Source of the DNA: Chitinophagales bacterium
Lineage (GTDB): Bacteria > Bacteroidota > Bacteroidia > Chitinophagales > Saprospiraceae
Direction: 5' to 3'
NCBI GenBank assembly: GCA_017303475.1
Contig: JAFLBO010000011.1
Coordinates: 124,001-188,000 of the forward strand
Length of the DNA stretch: 64,000 bases
Under the pieces are notes generated by a model. That model made no database searches. It worked only from the letters and a program-made list of their open reading frames with translations, and was not told the origin of the DNA. This document shows positions 1 to 8,280 of the stretch, in pieces; position 1 is the first letter of the stretch, and the number at the start of each line of letters is the position of its first letter. The position numbers and the translations under genes are program-made.

Positions 1-724
1 GCTGTAGGTATTGCATTTCTGCCAGCATCCGCACCAGATGATCGCTGTGGGAGATTGGTGGCGGCACTGCAACATCCTGTGGTTTATGCAACCCTGAGCG
101 TGACAGCACCCGAACTACCTGCACCAGCCAATCCAGGGCAATTTCTTCTGCGTCTGGTATAATGCCTTGGGCTTCGAGTTCCTTTTCATAAGACTTTGCG
201 GTCAACATTTCCGGCGTGAACTGCCATAAATCGCTGATAGCCTGCTGAATACGACGTTTGCTTTCGTCGGTACCCAGGCCAAGGCGTTCCATCCAGCCAC
301 TGGTATGACGCAGATGATAAGTTGATTCTTTCAGGAAACGACTGCCCATACCCGCAAGTGTTTCGTCGGTGCTTTTTTGCATCTTTTGATACAACAGGCA
401 CTGATACACGTCTACCAGGAATTGCCTGGCAATGACGTAGGCAAAATCCGTATTGGGTTGTTCTACCAGTCGGAAATTCTCAAACTCCTCCACATTGCGG
501 AGGTAGCTTAAATCATCCTCTGAGCGCCCTTTACCTTCCAGTTTACCGGCATATTGCAACAGGGCTTCTGCCTGCCCAATATGGTCCAGCGCAAAATTGG
601 TGAGTGCAATATCTTCTTCCAGCATGGGTCCGCGACTGCACATCTCGGAAAGCCGGTGTCCCAGGATCAGGTTGGTATCGCCCAAACGGAGACAATATTG
701 ATACAATGCTTGATTGGTTGTCAT
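1..724 (-). CDS. paaC: Phenylacetyl-CoA 1,2-epoxidase subunit PaaC (partial, C-terminus off the window)
   Basis: Structural subunit of the multicomponent phenylacetyl-CoA epoxidase, which pairs with PaaA in the catalytic core. The translation starts MTTNQALYQYCLRLGDTNLI and runs in one open frame to the window edge, where it reads HLVRMLAEMQYLQ, the typical near-terminal PaaC segment, so only a few residues should be missing. The ferritin-like fold is visible as EEDIALTNFALDHIGQAE and STYHLRHTSGWMERLG. PaaC keeps the fold but is the non-catalytic partner in this family. The ATG lies two bases after the paaB stop, so the genes are co-transcribed. paaD/paaE are expected just left of the window. 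Confidence 0.93.
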   Translation of the reverse strand, partial: MTTNQALYQYCLRLGDTNLILGHRLSEMCSRGPMLEEDIALTNFALDHIGQAEALLQYAGKLEGKGRSEDDLSYLRNVEEFENFRLVEQPNTDFAYVIARQFLVDVYQCLLYQKMQKSTDETLAGMGSRFLKESTYHLRHTSGWMERLGLGTDESKRRIQQAISDLWQFTPEMLTAKSYEKELEAQGIIPDAEEIALDWLVQVVRVLSRSGLHKPQDVAVPPPISHSDHLVRMLAEMQYLQ

Positions 725-726
725 AA

Positions 727-1026
727 TTAGAGGTTTTCTACCCCTGCGGGTACTTCATAAAAAGTTGGGTGACGGTACACTTTATCGTCGGCCGGATCAA
801 AAAACGGTGCAGCATCGCCGGGGTCAACAGCTACAATTTCAGCGGCCGGCACTACCCAGAGACCACTGGGTTTATCGCGGCGGGTGTACAGATCGCGGGC
901 GTTTTCCAGCGCCATTTCCTTGTCGAAAGCATGTACACTTCCGGCATGTTGGTAGGGCGCTCCACTTTTTTTCTGGGTGAAGACTTCCCAGACAGGCCCC
1001 TGGGAGTCGGTATGGTTGGATGTCAT
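727..1026 (-). CDS. paaB: Phenylacetyl-CoA 1,2-epoxidase subunit PaaB
   Basis: Small subunit (99 aa) of the phenylacetyl-CoA epoxidase, thought to bridge or stabilise the PaaAC core. The family's usual length is about 95 residues. Recognisable segments are GPVWEVFTQKKSGAPYQHAGSV near the start, the ALENARDLYTRRDKPSGLWV block, and DPADDKVYRHPTFYEVP near the C-terminus. It lies between paaA and paaC in the canonical ABC order. Its stop is two bases before the paaC start. A hairpin (1070-1109) separates it from paaA. Confidence 0.95.
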   Translation of the reverse strand: MTSNHTDSQGPVWEVFTQKKSGAPYQHAGSVHAFDKEMALENARDLYTRRDKPSGLWVVPAAEIVAVDPGDAAPFFDPADDKVYRHPTFYEVPAGVENL

Positions 1027-1069
1027 GATAATTCAAGTTAAAAGTTGGTTTTCCGTCAAAGTATTTCCC

Positions 1070-1109
1070 GGTTCCAGACCTATAAGGTTTTGAAAACAGG
1101 TCTGGAACC
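1070..1109. repeat. Intergenic inverted repeat (GACCTATAAGG family) between paaA and paaB
   Basis: Perfect 11-base arms GGTTCCAGACC (1070-1080) and GGTCTGGAACC (1099-1109) enclose TATAAGGTTTTGAAAACA. The right arm directly abuts the paaA stop codon (1110-1112). The core CAGACCTATAAGGTTTT recurs in the larger hairpin at 3364-3421. Within an operon this could modulate mRNA stability or partial termination; that function is inference. Confidence 0.8.
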
Positions 1110-2042
1110 TTAAGCTTCCTGAAGTTGCTCCTTTTGGCGCGCAGCATACGCAGCAGCAGCTTCGCGCACCCAGGCGCCTTCTGCATGCACCTGTTTGTGG
1201 TGATCCATGCGTTCCTTGTTACATGGTCCATTGCCCTGAATCACCTGGTTGAATTCCTCCCAGTTGATATCGCTTGTTTCGTAGTGTCCGGTGGCCTCAT
1301 TCCAACGCAGTTTGGGATCCGGAATAGTAAGGCCCAGAAATTCAGCCTGTGGCACTGTTTTATCTATAAAACGCTGACGCAGTTCATCATTGCTGGCTCG
1401 CTTAATTTTCCAAAGCATTCCTTTAGTGCTGCGCTCAGAATGGTTGTCGTGCGGTCCGAACATCATCAATGATGGCCACCACCAACGGTTAAGTGCATCC
1501 TGGGCCATTTCTTTTTGCTCTGGAGTGCCTTTGGCCATTTTCAGCATGATTTCATATCCCTGTCGCTGGTGAAAACTCTCCTCATTGCAAATGCGGAGCA
1601 TAGCCCTGGAGTACGGGCCATAGGAAGTACGCCGCAGGGATAACTGATTGGTTACAGCTGCACCATCCACCAGCCAGCCAATGGCACCAATATCTGCCCA
1701 GTTGAGGGTGGGATAATTGAAAACGCTGGAATACTTAGCCTTTCCGGCATGCAGTTGGGCAATCATTTCGTCCCGACTGATACCCAGGGTTTCGGCAGCG
1801 CTGTAGAGGTAAAGGCCATGTCCTCCTTCGTCCTGGATTTTAGCCAGCAGGATCTTCTTTGCCCTGAGTGTTGGGGCGCGTGTGATCCAATTGCCCTCAG
1901 GTTGCATCCCGATCACCTCTGAATGCGCATGCTGACTGATTTGGCGGATATTATGTGCCCGATATTCATCCGGCATCCAATCCTTGGGTTCTATTTTTTC
2001 TTCCGCATCAATAAAGCGCTGGAAGTCGTGAAGTTTTTCCAT
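1110..2042 (-). CDS. paaA: Phenylacetyl-CoA 1,2-epoxidase catalytic subunit PaaA
   Basis: Di-iron catalytic subunit that converts phenylacetyl-CoA to the ring-1,2-epoxide. The start is placed at [10 protein letters not shown] (2042), giving 310 aa, the normal PaaA length. The 22 in-frame codons upstream read through the GTGTTTGA repeat and are not family-like. The di-iron ligands are visible: Glu42, Glu72 and His75 (DEGGH) and Glu155/His158 (EESFH), at the spacing known for E. coli PaaA. It is first of the visible paaABC operon. Inverted repeats lie on both sides of the gene. Confidence 0.96.
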   Translation of the reverse strand: MEKLHDFQRFIDAEEKIEPKDWMPDEYRAHNIRQISQHAHSEVIGMQPEGNWITRAPTLRAKKILLAKIQDEGGHGLYLYSAAETLGISRDEMIAQLHAGKAKYSSVFNYPTLNWADIGAIGWLVDGAAVTNQLSLRRTSYGPYSRAMLRICNEESFHQRQGYEIMLKMAKGTPEQKEMAQDALNRWWWPSLMMFGPHDNHSERSTKGMLWKIKRASNDELRQRFIDKTVPQAEFLGLTIPDPKLRWNEATGHYETSDINWEEFNQVIQGNGPCNKERMDHHKQVHAEGAWVREAAAAYAARQKEQLQEA

Positions 2043-2047
2043 GATGT

Positions 2048-2170
2048 AAAGTGTTTGAGTGTTTGAGTGTGTGAGTGTTTGAGTTGGCGTTCGGCTGGGT
2101 ATTCCCAAGAGTTAAACGAAATAATACCCAGCTGAACGCCAACTCAAACACTCAAACCCTCAAACACTTT
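2048..2170. repeat. Long inverted repeat with GTGTTTGA array arms, between hppD and paaA
   Basis: The left arm holds tandem GTGTTTGA-type octamers followed by GTTGGCGTTCGGCTGGGTAT. The right arm mirrors it as ATACCCAGCTGAACGCCAAC followed by CTCAAACACT units. The same two modules form the larger element at 30680-31013, so this is a dispersed family with a variable octamer count. It lies between the stop of hppD and the start of paaA, with the right arm reaching the hppD stop. Confidence 0.85.
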
Positions 2171-3322
2171 TTACAGTGTTCCCCGGCGGCGTTGTTCTTC
2201 TTCGATGCTTTCGAAGAGGGCTTTGAAATTGCCTTTGCCGAATGATTTGGCGCCTTTGCGTTGAATGATTTCAAAAAACATGGTGGGGCGATCTTCCACC
2301 GGGCGGGTGAAAATCTGAAGCAGGTAACCTTCTTCATCGCGGTCTACCATGATACCCAGGTCTTTGAGTTTGGCCAGGTTTTCATCAATAATGCCCACCC
2401 TGCCGGCTACGGTGTCGTAATAAGTACCTGGAACGTGCAGGAATTCCACACCTCGCTTACGCATTTCGCTGACGGTGAACACGATATCATCGGTAGCCAC
2501 TGCAATATGCTGGCAACCTGCGCCTTCGTAGAATTCAATAAATTCTTCAATCTGGGATTTCTTTTTTCCTTCTGCCGGCTCATTGATCGGGAACTTGATC
2601 CGGCCATTGCCGTTTGTCATTACTTTCGACATCAGAGCGGAGTACTCTGTAGAGATATCCTTATCATCGAATGAAATCAGGTTGGCAAAGCCCATCACAT
2701 CGGCATAGAATTTGGCCCATTCATTCATCTGATTCCAGCCTACATTGCCCACCATATGGTCTATGTACTTCAGGCCGGTTTCTGTTGGATTGTAGTTGGA
2801 AATCCAGGGTTCGTAGCCAGGGAGGAAGATGCCGTTGTAGTTCTTACGTTCCACAAAAATATGCACGGTATCGCCATAGGTGTGGATACCCGAACGCACC
2901 ACTTCACCGTGTTCATCGTGTTCTGCGATGGGTTCCAGATAGGGTTTTGCACCTCGCTGGGTGGTTTCATGAAAAGCCGCACGAGCATCATCTACCCACA
3001 ACGCAATCACCTTAACACCATCGCCGTGATGTTTGATATGGTCGGCAATAGGAGAATGTGAGGTGAGCGGTGTGGTGAGAACCAGTCGGATTTTGCCTTG
3101 CGCGAGCACGTATGAGGTGCGGTCGCGCACGCCGGTTTCGAGGCCGGCATATGCCAGGGATTGAAATCCGAAGGCAGTTTTATAAAAATGGGCGGCTTGT
3201 TTGGCGTTGCCCACATAAAGTTCTACGTAATCCGTTCCAAGCAATGGAAGGAAATCTTCGGCCTCCGTGAAGATTTTCTGGAGACCATAATCATAATTCT
3301 GGAGGTTGGTTAAGGTTGTCAT
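2171..3322 (-). CDS. hppD: 4-hydroxyphenylpyruvate dioxygenase
   Basis: Fe(II) dioxygenase converting 4-hydroxyphenylpyruvate to homogentisate in tyrosine catabolism. The 383-residue length is normal. Two vicinal-oxygen-chelate domains are visible. The iron ligands are expected at the His of YIDHMVGNV (mid-protein), the His of CQHIAVATDD, and the Glu of TMFFEIIQRKG near the C-terminus; all three segments are present. The next gene upstream is hmgA, which uses the product, so the pair forms a tyrosine-degradation unit on the same strand as paaABC. Confidence 0.97.
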   Translation of the reverse strand: MTTLTNLQNYDYGLQKIFTEAEDFLPLLGTDYVELYVGNAKQAAHFYKTAFGFQSLAYAGLETGVRDRTSYVLAQGKIRLVLTTPLTSHSPIADHIKHHGDGVKVIALWVDDARAAFHETTQRGAKPYLEPIAEHDEHGEVVRSGIHTYGDTVHIFVERKNYNGIFLPGYEPWISNYNPTETGLKYIDHMVGNVGWNQMNEWAKFYADVMGFANLISFDDKDISTEYSALMSKVMTNGNGRIKFPINEPAEGKKKSQIEEFIEFYEGAGCQHIAVATDDIVFTVSEMRKRGVEFLHVPGTYYDTVAGRVGIIDENLAKLKDLGIMVDRDEEGYLLQIFTRPVEDRPTMFFEIIQRKGAKSFGKGNFKALFESIEEEQRRRGTL

Positions 3323-3363
3323 ACCGGATGGATACTTGTTTGAAGGTGGAAAGTCAGGTTCTG

Positions 3364-3421
3364 TACTCCCGTTTCAGACCTATAAGGTTTTTGGAAACCT
3401 TATAGATCTGAAACGGGAGTA
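3364..3421. repeat. Inverted repeat, 28-base arms (GACCTATAAGG family), between hmgA and hppD
   Basis: Near-perfect palindrome running from TACTCCCGTTTCAGACCTAT to ATAGATCTGAAACGGGAGTA, with one mismatched pair and a very short loop around TTTTTGG. It shares the core CAGACCTATAAGGTTTT with 1070-1109. The elements are dispersed copies of one family. Confidence 0.88.
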
Positions 3422-3430
3422 TGGTCAGAT

Positions 3431-4609
3431 TCACATCGACAGGGCAAATGGCTCTTCCAGCCAGGATTTGTAATAATCTTCTACTTCCATTTCCAGAGCG
3501 GCTTTGGTAATTTTAACCGGACGGAAAGGATCAATCATAACTGCCAGTTCTTCTGTTGCGGTTTTTCCAATACTGCGTTCAATAGCGCCCGGGTGCGGGC
3601 CGTGTGGGATGCCTCCGGGGTGCAAGGTGAGTTGACCTTTCTGGATGTTGTTGCGCGACATAAAATCGCCATCCACGTAGTACAAGATTTCGTCGGAATC
3701 GATGTTGCTATGGTGATAAGGCGCCGGAATAGCTTTGGGGTGGTAATCGTACAATCGTGGCACAAAAGAGCAAACAACAAAGCCGGCGGCTTCAAACTGC
3801 TGGTGTATAGGCGGCGGCATATGGATGCGACCGGTAATGGGTTCGAAATCAAAAATGGACATCGCCCAGGGGTAATGATTGCCGTCCCAACCCACCACAT
3901 CGAATGGATGCGTGGCATACACATATGGGTAAATCATGCCCTGTTTCTTGATTTTCACCAGGAAATCGCCGTGTTCGTCGTGCGTTTGCAGATCCTTGGG
4001 CAATTTGAAATCGCGTTCGCAGAAAGGGGCATGTTCCAGCATCTGGCCGGACTGGTTCCGGTAGCGGCTTGGAATACCAATAGGGCTGAACGACTCAATA
4101 TAGAGCAGGCGGTTTTGATTACTCAGGAAATGGATTTTATAAATAGTACCGCGTGGGATAACGATATAATCGCCGTATTCAAACGGAATCTGGCCATACA
4201 TGGTTTCCACCCAGCCATGGCCTTTGTGCACGAAGATCATCTCATCGGCATCGGCGTTTTTAAAAAAATAATCCTTGGTGCTGTGATGAGGTGCGGCAAG
4301 GCCAATGTGGAGGTCGTTGTTGACAAACAGGGTTTTACGACTCTCCAGATAATCGTCTACATAGGGCAACTCGAAGCCTTTAAAGCTTAGCGCGGAAAGG
4401 TTTTTTTCCACCGCAATTTCCGGTTCAACGGAGTATGGAGTGCCTTTTTCTTTAACGATGGTAGGTGGGTACAGGTGGTAAACCAGCGATGAAACCCCGG
4501 AAAAGCCCTGGGTTCCTACCAACTCTTCCTGGTATAGGGCGCCCGCATGGTTGCGGAACTGCACGTGGCGTTTCCGGGGTATTTTCCCGGCGTGGTGGTA
4601 AACAGGCAT
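3431..4609 (-). CDS. hmgA: Homogentisate 1,2-dioxygenase
   Basis: Ring-cleaving Fe(II) cupin enzyme turning homogentisate into maleylacetoacetate. The 392-residue protein starts MPVYHHAGKIPRKRHVQFRN, typical of the Bacteroidetes form. The metal-site region is visible as PYHHSNIDSDEILYYVDGDF and GIPHGPHPGAIE. It is the last common step after HppD, encoded just downstream. maiA and fahA are not in this window. The N-terminal cupin half carries VHKGHGWVETMYGQIPF. Confidence 0.96.
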   Translation of the reverse strand: MPVYHHAGKIPRKRHVQFRNHAGALYQEELVGTQGFSGVSSLVYHLYPPTIVKEKGTPYSVEPEIAVEKNLSALSFKGFELPYVDDYLESRKTLFVNNDLHIGLAAPHHSTKDYFFKNADADEMIFVHKGHGWVETMYGQIPFEYGDYIVIPRGTIYKIHFLSNQNRLLYIESFSPIGIPSRYRNQSGQMLEHAPFCERDFKLPKDLQTHDEHGDFLVKIKKQGMIYPYVYATHPFDVVGWDGNHYPWAMSIFDFEPITGRIHMPPPIHQQFEAAGFVVCSFVPRLYDYHPKAIPAPYHHSNIDSDEILYYVDGDFMSRNNIQKGQLTLHPGGIPHGPHPGAIERSIGKTATEELAVMIDPFRPVKITKAALEMEVEDYYKSWLEEPFALSM

Positions 4610-4621
4610 AGCATTAGAAGT

Positions 4622-4640
4622 TTCGGCGAAGGTCGCCGAA
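4622..4640. repeat. Small hairpin upstream of hmgA
   Basis: TTCGGCGA-AGG-TCGCCGAA is a perfect 8-base-arm hairpin in the 85-base gap between the ceramidase-like gene and hmgA. It has no following T tract, so a terminator call is weak. It may be a leader structure of hmgA. Confidence 0.4.
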
Positions 4641-4694
4641 GCTGTATGCCCGTTATATGATGCTGATCAGCACAGGAATTGATATCTGTCGGTA

Positions 4695-5462
4695 TTATGC
4701 CTTATTAACAGCCGGATTCCAGCCATCAACCACTTTCATAGCATACACCAGACCAATTGCACCGGTAAGGTGTTTGAGCGTATGCCCGCTCCAAAAGCCC
4801 AGCAATTGGTACACTTCCTTATCGAAATGCTCGAATAATTTGGCCACTACATACCAGCCAAGGATATAGGCTACTAACCTGACGTAGGTAGTTTTGCCAG
4901 GATAAAACAGCATCAGCGCCGGCGCCGCAACCATAGGAAAGAACAGAACTATGGCATAAGGCCTGAGATCTCCTTGCCCGGCAGCTTCAGTAAAGTGCCA
5001 ATACAAAACACTGCCAATGCCTGCCGGAATACTGGTCCAAAATGCCAGGGTACCGGCCTTTTTCCCCAGGTAATCATACACCAACAGGGAAAACAGCGAC
5101 ATAAACATAAAGGTCATAGGCAGCCGATCCCACAGAAGGGTATCGTTGCTGGGTTTCCAATGGTAATAGGCTGATCCAAAACAGGTAATGTAGATACCAC
5201 CACTTAAAACCAATGGTATCAGACGAGCCACGCCCTCAGGCCGCTCGGAATACCGGCGAATAGCCTCTCTTAAGCCGTACAGACCAATAAAAAACATGGG
5301 CAAATTGGACACTACATTCCAAAAATAAGGAATGCCAAAAATGATGCGCTGGTCACCGTAATCATGGTATATCGGATCCTGTGGAATTGGCGCTGCCAAG
5401 CCCATACCAACCGCTGACAACAGTAATAAAGAGCCAATAAGAGTTAACGGAGAGAAAGTCAT
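4695..5462 (-). CDS. Ceramidase-like CREST-superfamily membrane protein
   Basis: 255-residue multi-pass membrane protein with the alkaline ceramidase (PF05875-type) signature: YHDYGDQR near residue 33, GSAYYHWKPSNDTLLWDRLP near 97-116, and HTLKHL near the C-terminus. These supply the conserved Ser/His/Asp set of the CREST superfamily, which binds zinc in characterised hydrolases. About seven hydrophobic helices can be read. Bacteroidota make sphingolipids, so turnover of ceramide or another amide lipid is plausible, but the substrate is not shown. It stands alone, downstream of a divergent promoter region shared with the YceI gene. Confidence 0.75.
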   Translation of the reverse strand: MTFSPLTLIGSLLLLSAVGMGLAAPIPQDPIYHDYGDQRIIFGIPYFWNVVSNLPMFFIGLYGLREAIRRYSERPEGVARLIPLVLSGGIYITCFGSAYYHWKPSNDTLLWDRLPMTFMFMSLFSLLVYDYLGKKAGTLAFWTSIPAGIGSVLYWHFTEAAGQGDLRPYAIVLFFPMVAAPALMLFYPGKTTYVRLVAYILGWYVVAKLFEHFDKEVYQLLGFWSGHTLKHLTGAIGLVYAMKVVDGWNPAVNKA

Positions 5463-5649
5463 TTGAGCCTGATGTTTAAAAAAGTCAGTGGCTAATGTAC
5501 GGAAAAAACAATGTTACACATTACACCTTTTTAATTATTTCTTTTTCCAACAATGTTTTTACAGAAGCAAAAACCGCTCTGGCGATGATCTCAGGGCCAT
5601 CTTGCTGATCCAGATCATTTTCCTCCCTACAAAAGTCACCAGAACTCCG
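5463..5649. other. Divergent intergenic region, no gene seen
   Basis: AT-rich spacer between the ceramidase-like gene and the YceI promoter. It contains AAAAGTCACC (5631-5640), an isolated half-site related to the dyads immediately downstream. No ORF or RNA structure could be supported. Confidence 0.5.
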
Positions 5650-5715
5650 TGACAAAAGTCACGCCCTTGTCTAATGCCGGTCAACAATTACCGTTTACCG
5701 CCCCCGATACTTTTG
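5650..5715 (+). promoter_or_regulatory. YceI/porin promoter with two Crp/Fnr-type 5-4-5 sites
   Basis: The -7 box TACTTTTG (5708-5715) fits Bacteroidetes TAnnTTTG and lies 17 bases before the ATG. The upstream site TGACAAAAGTCA (5650-5661; GTGAC-AAAA-GTCAC is a perfect dyad) is centred 52.5 bases before the -7 box. A weaker site, TAATGCCGGTCA (5672-5683), is centred 30.5 bases before it. The nos promoter has the same two distances (30.5 and 52.5). If the -7 box starts near -11, the proximal site is centred near -41.5, the class II activator position. Confidence 0.65.
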
Positions 5716-5732
5716 CATCAAACTTATTCACG

Positions 5733-6299
5733 ATGAGAATCTATTTCGCTTTTCTGCTCTTATTCGCTTTTTCCTTTGCTTATGGACAAGGAAACTACCA
5801 TGTTACCAATTATTCTTTGGTAATAAACGGAACTTCCAATTTGCACGCCTGGCAATCCAAAGCCAATGAGGTTCGTGCCTATGGTACGCTGCAGGCAGAT
5901 GCCACCAGCCTTAAAACCATCCAAAGCCTTAGCGTGGAGATACCAGTTAAAAGCATCAAAAGCGCCAAGGGTTCCATCATGGACAACAAAACGTACGATG
6001 CCCTGAAAGCCAACAACTTCCCGAACATCAGTTATAAGCTGGAAAAAGTTGTCAGCCTCAACAGTAAAAACGGAGGTATAGAACTGAATGCAAGCGGCAG
6101 CCTCACTATAGCCGGGGTGACCAAAAAAATTGACCTCTACGTACAGGGCTGGTTGACTGCCGACGGTACCATCACGTTCAAAGGTTCCAAAAAATTCAAA
6201 ATGAGCGATTTCGGCATCAGCCCACCAACCGCGCTGATGGGTACGCTTACTACGGGCGATGAGGTAGAAATCGTCTTCCAGGTAAGCCTGAAACAATGA
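5733..6299 (+). CDS. YceI-family periplasmic lipid-binding protein
   Basis: 188-residue YceI-like lipocalin-fold protein. The start at MRIYFAFLLLFAFSFAYGQ gives a Sec signal peptide and lies just after the -7 box; upstream in-frame codons would overlap the promoter. Family features are LVINGTSNLHAW at the start of the mature chain, IPVKSIKSAKGSIMDNKTYDAL in the middle, and KFKMSDFGISPPTALMGTL near the end. YceI proteins bind isoprenoid-type lipids; the ligand here is unknown. A porin-like gene follows by 51 bases, probably in the same transcript. Confidence 0.88.
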   Translation: MRIYFAFLLLFAFSFAYGQGNYHVTNYSLVINGTSNLHAWQSKANEVRAYGTLQADATSLKTIQSLSVEIPVKSIKSAKGSIMDNKTYDALKANNFPNISYKLEKVVSLNSKNGGIELNASGSLTIAGVTKKIDLYVQGWLTADGTITFKGSKKFKMSDFGISPPTALMGTLTTGDEVEIVFQVSLKQ

Positions 6300-6350
6300 T
6301 CAACATCAATTCAAAACTAAACATATCACAAATTTAAAATTTCGTGCATC

Positions 6351-7769
6351 ATGAAAAACGGTTTAACCCTTCTGGTTCTCGTGCTTCTTTTCTGCGCAAA
6401 TAAAGCGTTCGCACAACAGCCAAAACTTCAATATTACCGTGGATGGGATAAAAGTGCCATCAACGTATTTGAGCCTTCCAAAAACGATTCCGTTGAATAC
6501 ACAGGCTTCAAAATCCGTATTGGCGGCAGCTTTACTCAGGATTTCCAATCCATCAAACACCAGAATACGCCAACGTATGTTGCCGTTTCAGGTGCTAATA
6601 ACACCAACCGCAATCTTTTGTACGGCGTTGTGAAAGCAGAAGACTCCACTTCTGCAACGCTTACAGGCTTCAACCTGGCTATGGCCAATTTGAATCTGGA
6701 CTTCCAGATTGCTGATGGTATTCGTGTTTGTCTGGAAAACTACATGTCCAGCCGTCACCACTCCGAATTCTGGGTAAAAGGCGGGTATATCCAAATGGAC
6801 AAACTCCCAATGCTTGGCAATCCAAAATGGTTTGAAAAGTACATGCGGGTAAAAATTGGTCACTTCACCCCAAACTTCGGCGATATGCAGTTCCGCCGCA
6901 CTGATGGTGGTAATGCCATGTTCAACCCATTTGTAGAAAACTACATCTTGGACGCCTTCTCTACTGAAATTGGTGGCGAGGTGTATGTTTTCCCGGTTGA
7001 TGGTGTAATGGGTATGATTGGTATGTCTTCTGGTTTCATCAATGGTAACGTGGAAAACTACCCTGAAGCTATCAATGCATCAGGCGTAGTGGCCACCAAG
7101 AAAAGCCCTTCAGTGTTTGCCAAGTTGGCCTACGATAAAACAGTTAATGATCTGCGGGTTCGTTTGTCTGCCTCTTTGTACAACAACCCAAACATCCAAC
7201 GCAACACACTGTATGCCGGCGACCGCACGGGTTCTCACTACTTCCTGGCCATGGAGCCAGCGCTGCAATCCGGCGGAACAGCAACCACCATGGCAGCACA
7301 GTTCACATCTGGCCGTTTCAACCCGGATGTTCCAAACCGTGTAACAGCTATCATGATCAATCCGTTTGTTAAATTCAAAGGTCTGGAAGTTTTCGGCTCC
7401 TATGAAATCATCAACGGTAGCAACTATGCAGATGTAGCCGGCACAGCCGAACAAAAAACCTGGGAAAAACGCAATTTCACACAGTATGCTGTAGAAGGTG
7501 TGTACCGTTTCCTGGCCAACGAACAATTGTTCATCGGTGTTCGCTACAACAATGTGAAGGGAGAACCACGTGGTATCCTGGATGCAGCCGGCAATCAACT
7601 GGAAGTAGGTATCAGCCGCTTTGCAGCATCTGCAGGCTGGTTCCCAACCAAAAACCTGTTGCTGAAAGGCGAAATTGTTAGTCAGCAGTACACAGATTTC
7701 CCAAGCACCGACTACCGCTATGAAGGCAAATTCACCGGCTTCATGGTACAAGCGGTGGTAGGGTTCTAA
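6351..7769 (+). CDS. Outer-membrane porin-like beta-barrel protein
   Basis: 472-residue protein with signal peptide MKNGLTLLVLVLLFCANKAFA and alternating aromatic/polar beta strands throughout. It ends in EGKFTGFMVQAVVGF, with a C-terminal aromatic residue as in outer-membrane barrels. The segment RVKIGHFTPNFGDMQFRRTDGG resembles phosphate-selective-porin-like (OprO/OprP-type) families of Bacteroidota. The substrate is unknown. It is co-directional with the upstream yceI-like gene and therefore under the same Fnr-type promoter, which suggests use during micro- or anaerobic respiration (inference). Confidence 0.7.
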   Translation: MKNGLTLLVLVLLFCANKAFAQQPKLQYYRGWDKSAINVFEPSKNDSVEYTGFKIRIGGSFTQDFQSIKHQNTPTYVAVSGANNTNRNLLYGVVKAEDSTSATLTGFNLAMANLNLDFQIADGIRVCLENYMSSRHHSEFWVKGGYIQMDKLPMLGNPKWFEKYMRVKIGHFTPNFGDMQFRRTDGGNAMFNPFVENYILDAFSTEIGGEVYVFPVDGVMGMIGMSSGFINGNVENYPEAINASGVVATKKSPSVFAKLAYDKTVNDLRVRLSASLYNNPNIQRNTLYAGDRTGSHYFLAMEPALQSGGTATTMAAQFTSGRFNPDVPNRVTAIMINPFVKFKGLEVFGSYEIINGSNYADVAGTAEQKTWEKRNFTQYAVEGVYRFLANEQLFIGVRYNNVKGEPRGILDAAGNQLEVGISRFAASAGWFPTKNLLLKGEIVSQQYTDFPSTDYRYEGKFTGFMVQAVVGF

Positions 7770-8270
7770 GGAGTCATTGGGGAGTCATTTTGAGGTCATT
7801 TGGGGAGTCATTTTTGGAGTCATTTTAGGGGTCATTTTGAGGTCATTTGAGTAGTCATTTTTGGAGTCCTTTAGGGGTCATTTTGAGGTCATTTGGGGAG
7901 TCATTTGTGGAGTCATTTTAAGGGTCATTTGTGGAGTCATTTGAGTAGTCATTTTTGGAGTCATTTAGGGGTCATTTTGAGGTCATTTGAGTAGTCATTT
8001 GAGTTTTTTGCCAGGTTAGAAAATAGTTGCGCAGCCAGACTTTGTCACCTTGAGCGCAGCGAAAGGTCTGATGTCTAAACTCAGCCTTTCACTAACTCCT
8101 AAGCAATAAGTCAGCACGATATCATAGCTCAACACCCCTAAATGACCTCTAAATGCCCCCTAAATGACACCCCTAAATGACCCCTAAACACCCCCTAAAT
8201 GACCCCTAAACACCCCCTAAATGACTCCAAAAATGACCCCTATATGACCCTCCTTCCCCTTCCCCCCAAA
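7770..8270. repeat. GTCATTT tandem array with inverted counterpart, about 0.5 kb
   Basis: The stretch directly after the porin stop to about 8005 consists of some 20 irregular units of GGAGTCATTTT / GAGGTCATTTG / GTAGTCATTTG. About 8135-8250 carries the reverse-complement type, AAATGACCCCTAAA / AAATGACTCC. The arms flank a unique core that includes GTCACCTTGAGCGCAGCGAAAGG. The arrays can pair into a large cruciform or hairpin. No coding potential was seen. The right arm ends some 10-30 bases before the next ATG. Confidence 0.9.
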
Positions 8271-8280
8271 CCTATTTCAT

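Noticed and set aside
1..724. Broken paaC
   Set aside because: The frame is open to the window edge and ends with the usual C-terminal motif, so it is cut by the window, not degraded.
3593..4390. 265-codon plus-strand reading frame opposite hmgA, and many similar long antisense frames in nosZ, tig and the giant gene
   Set aside because: They are shadows of strongly conserved genes on the other strand, with no family-like content.
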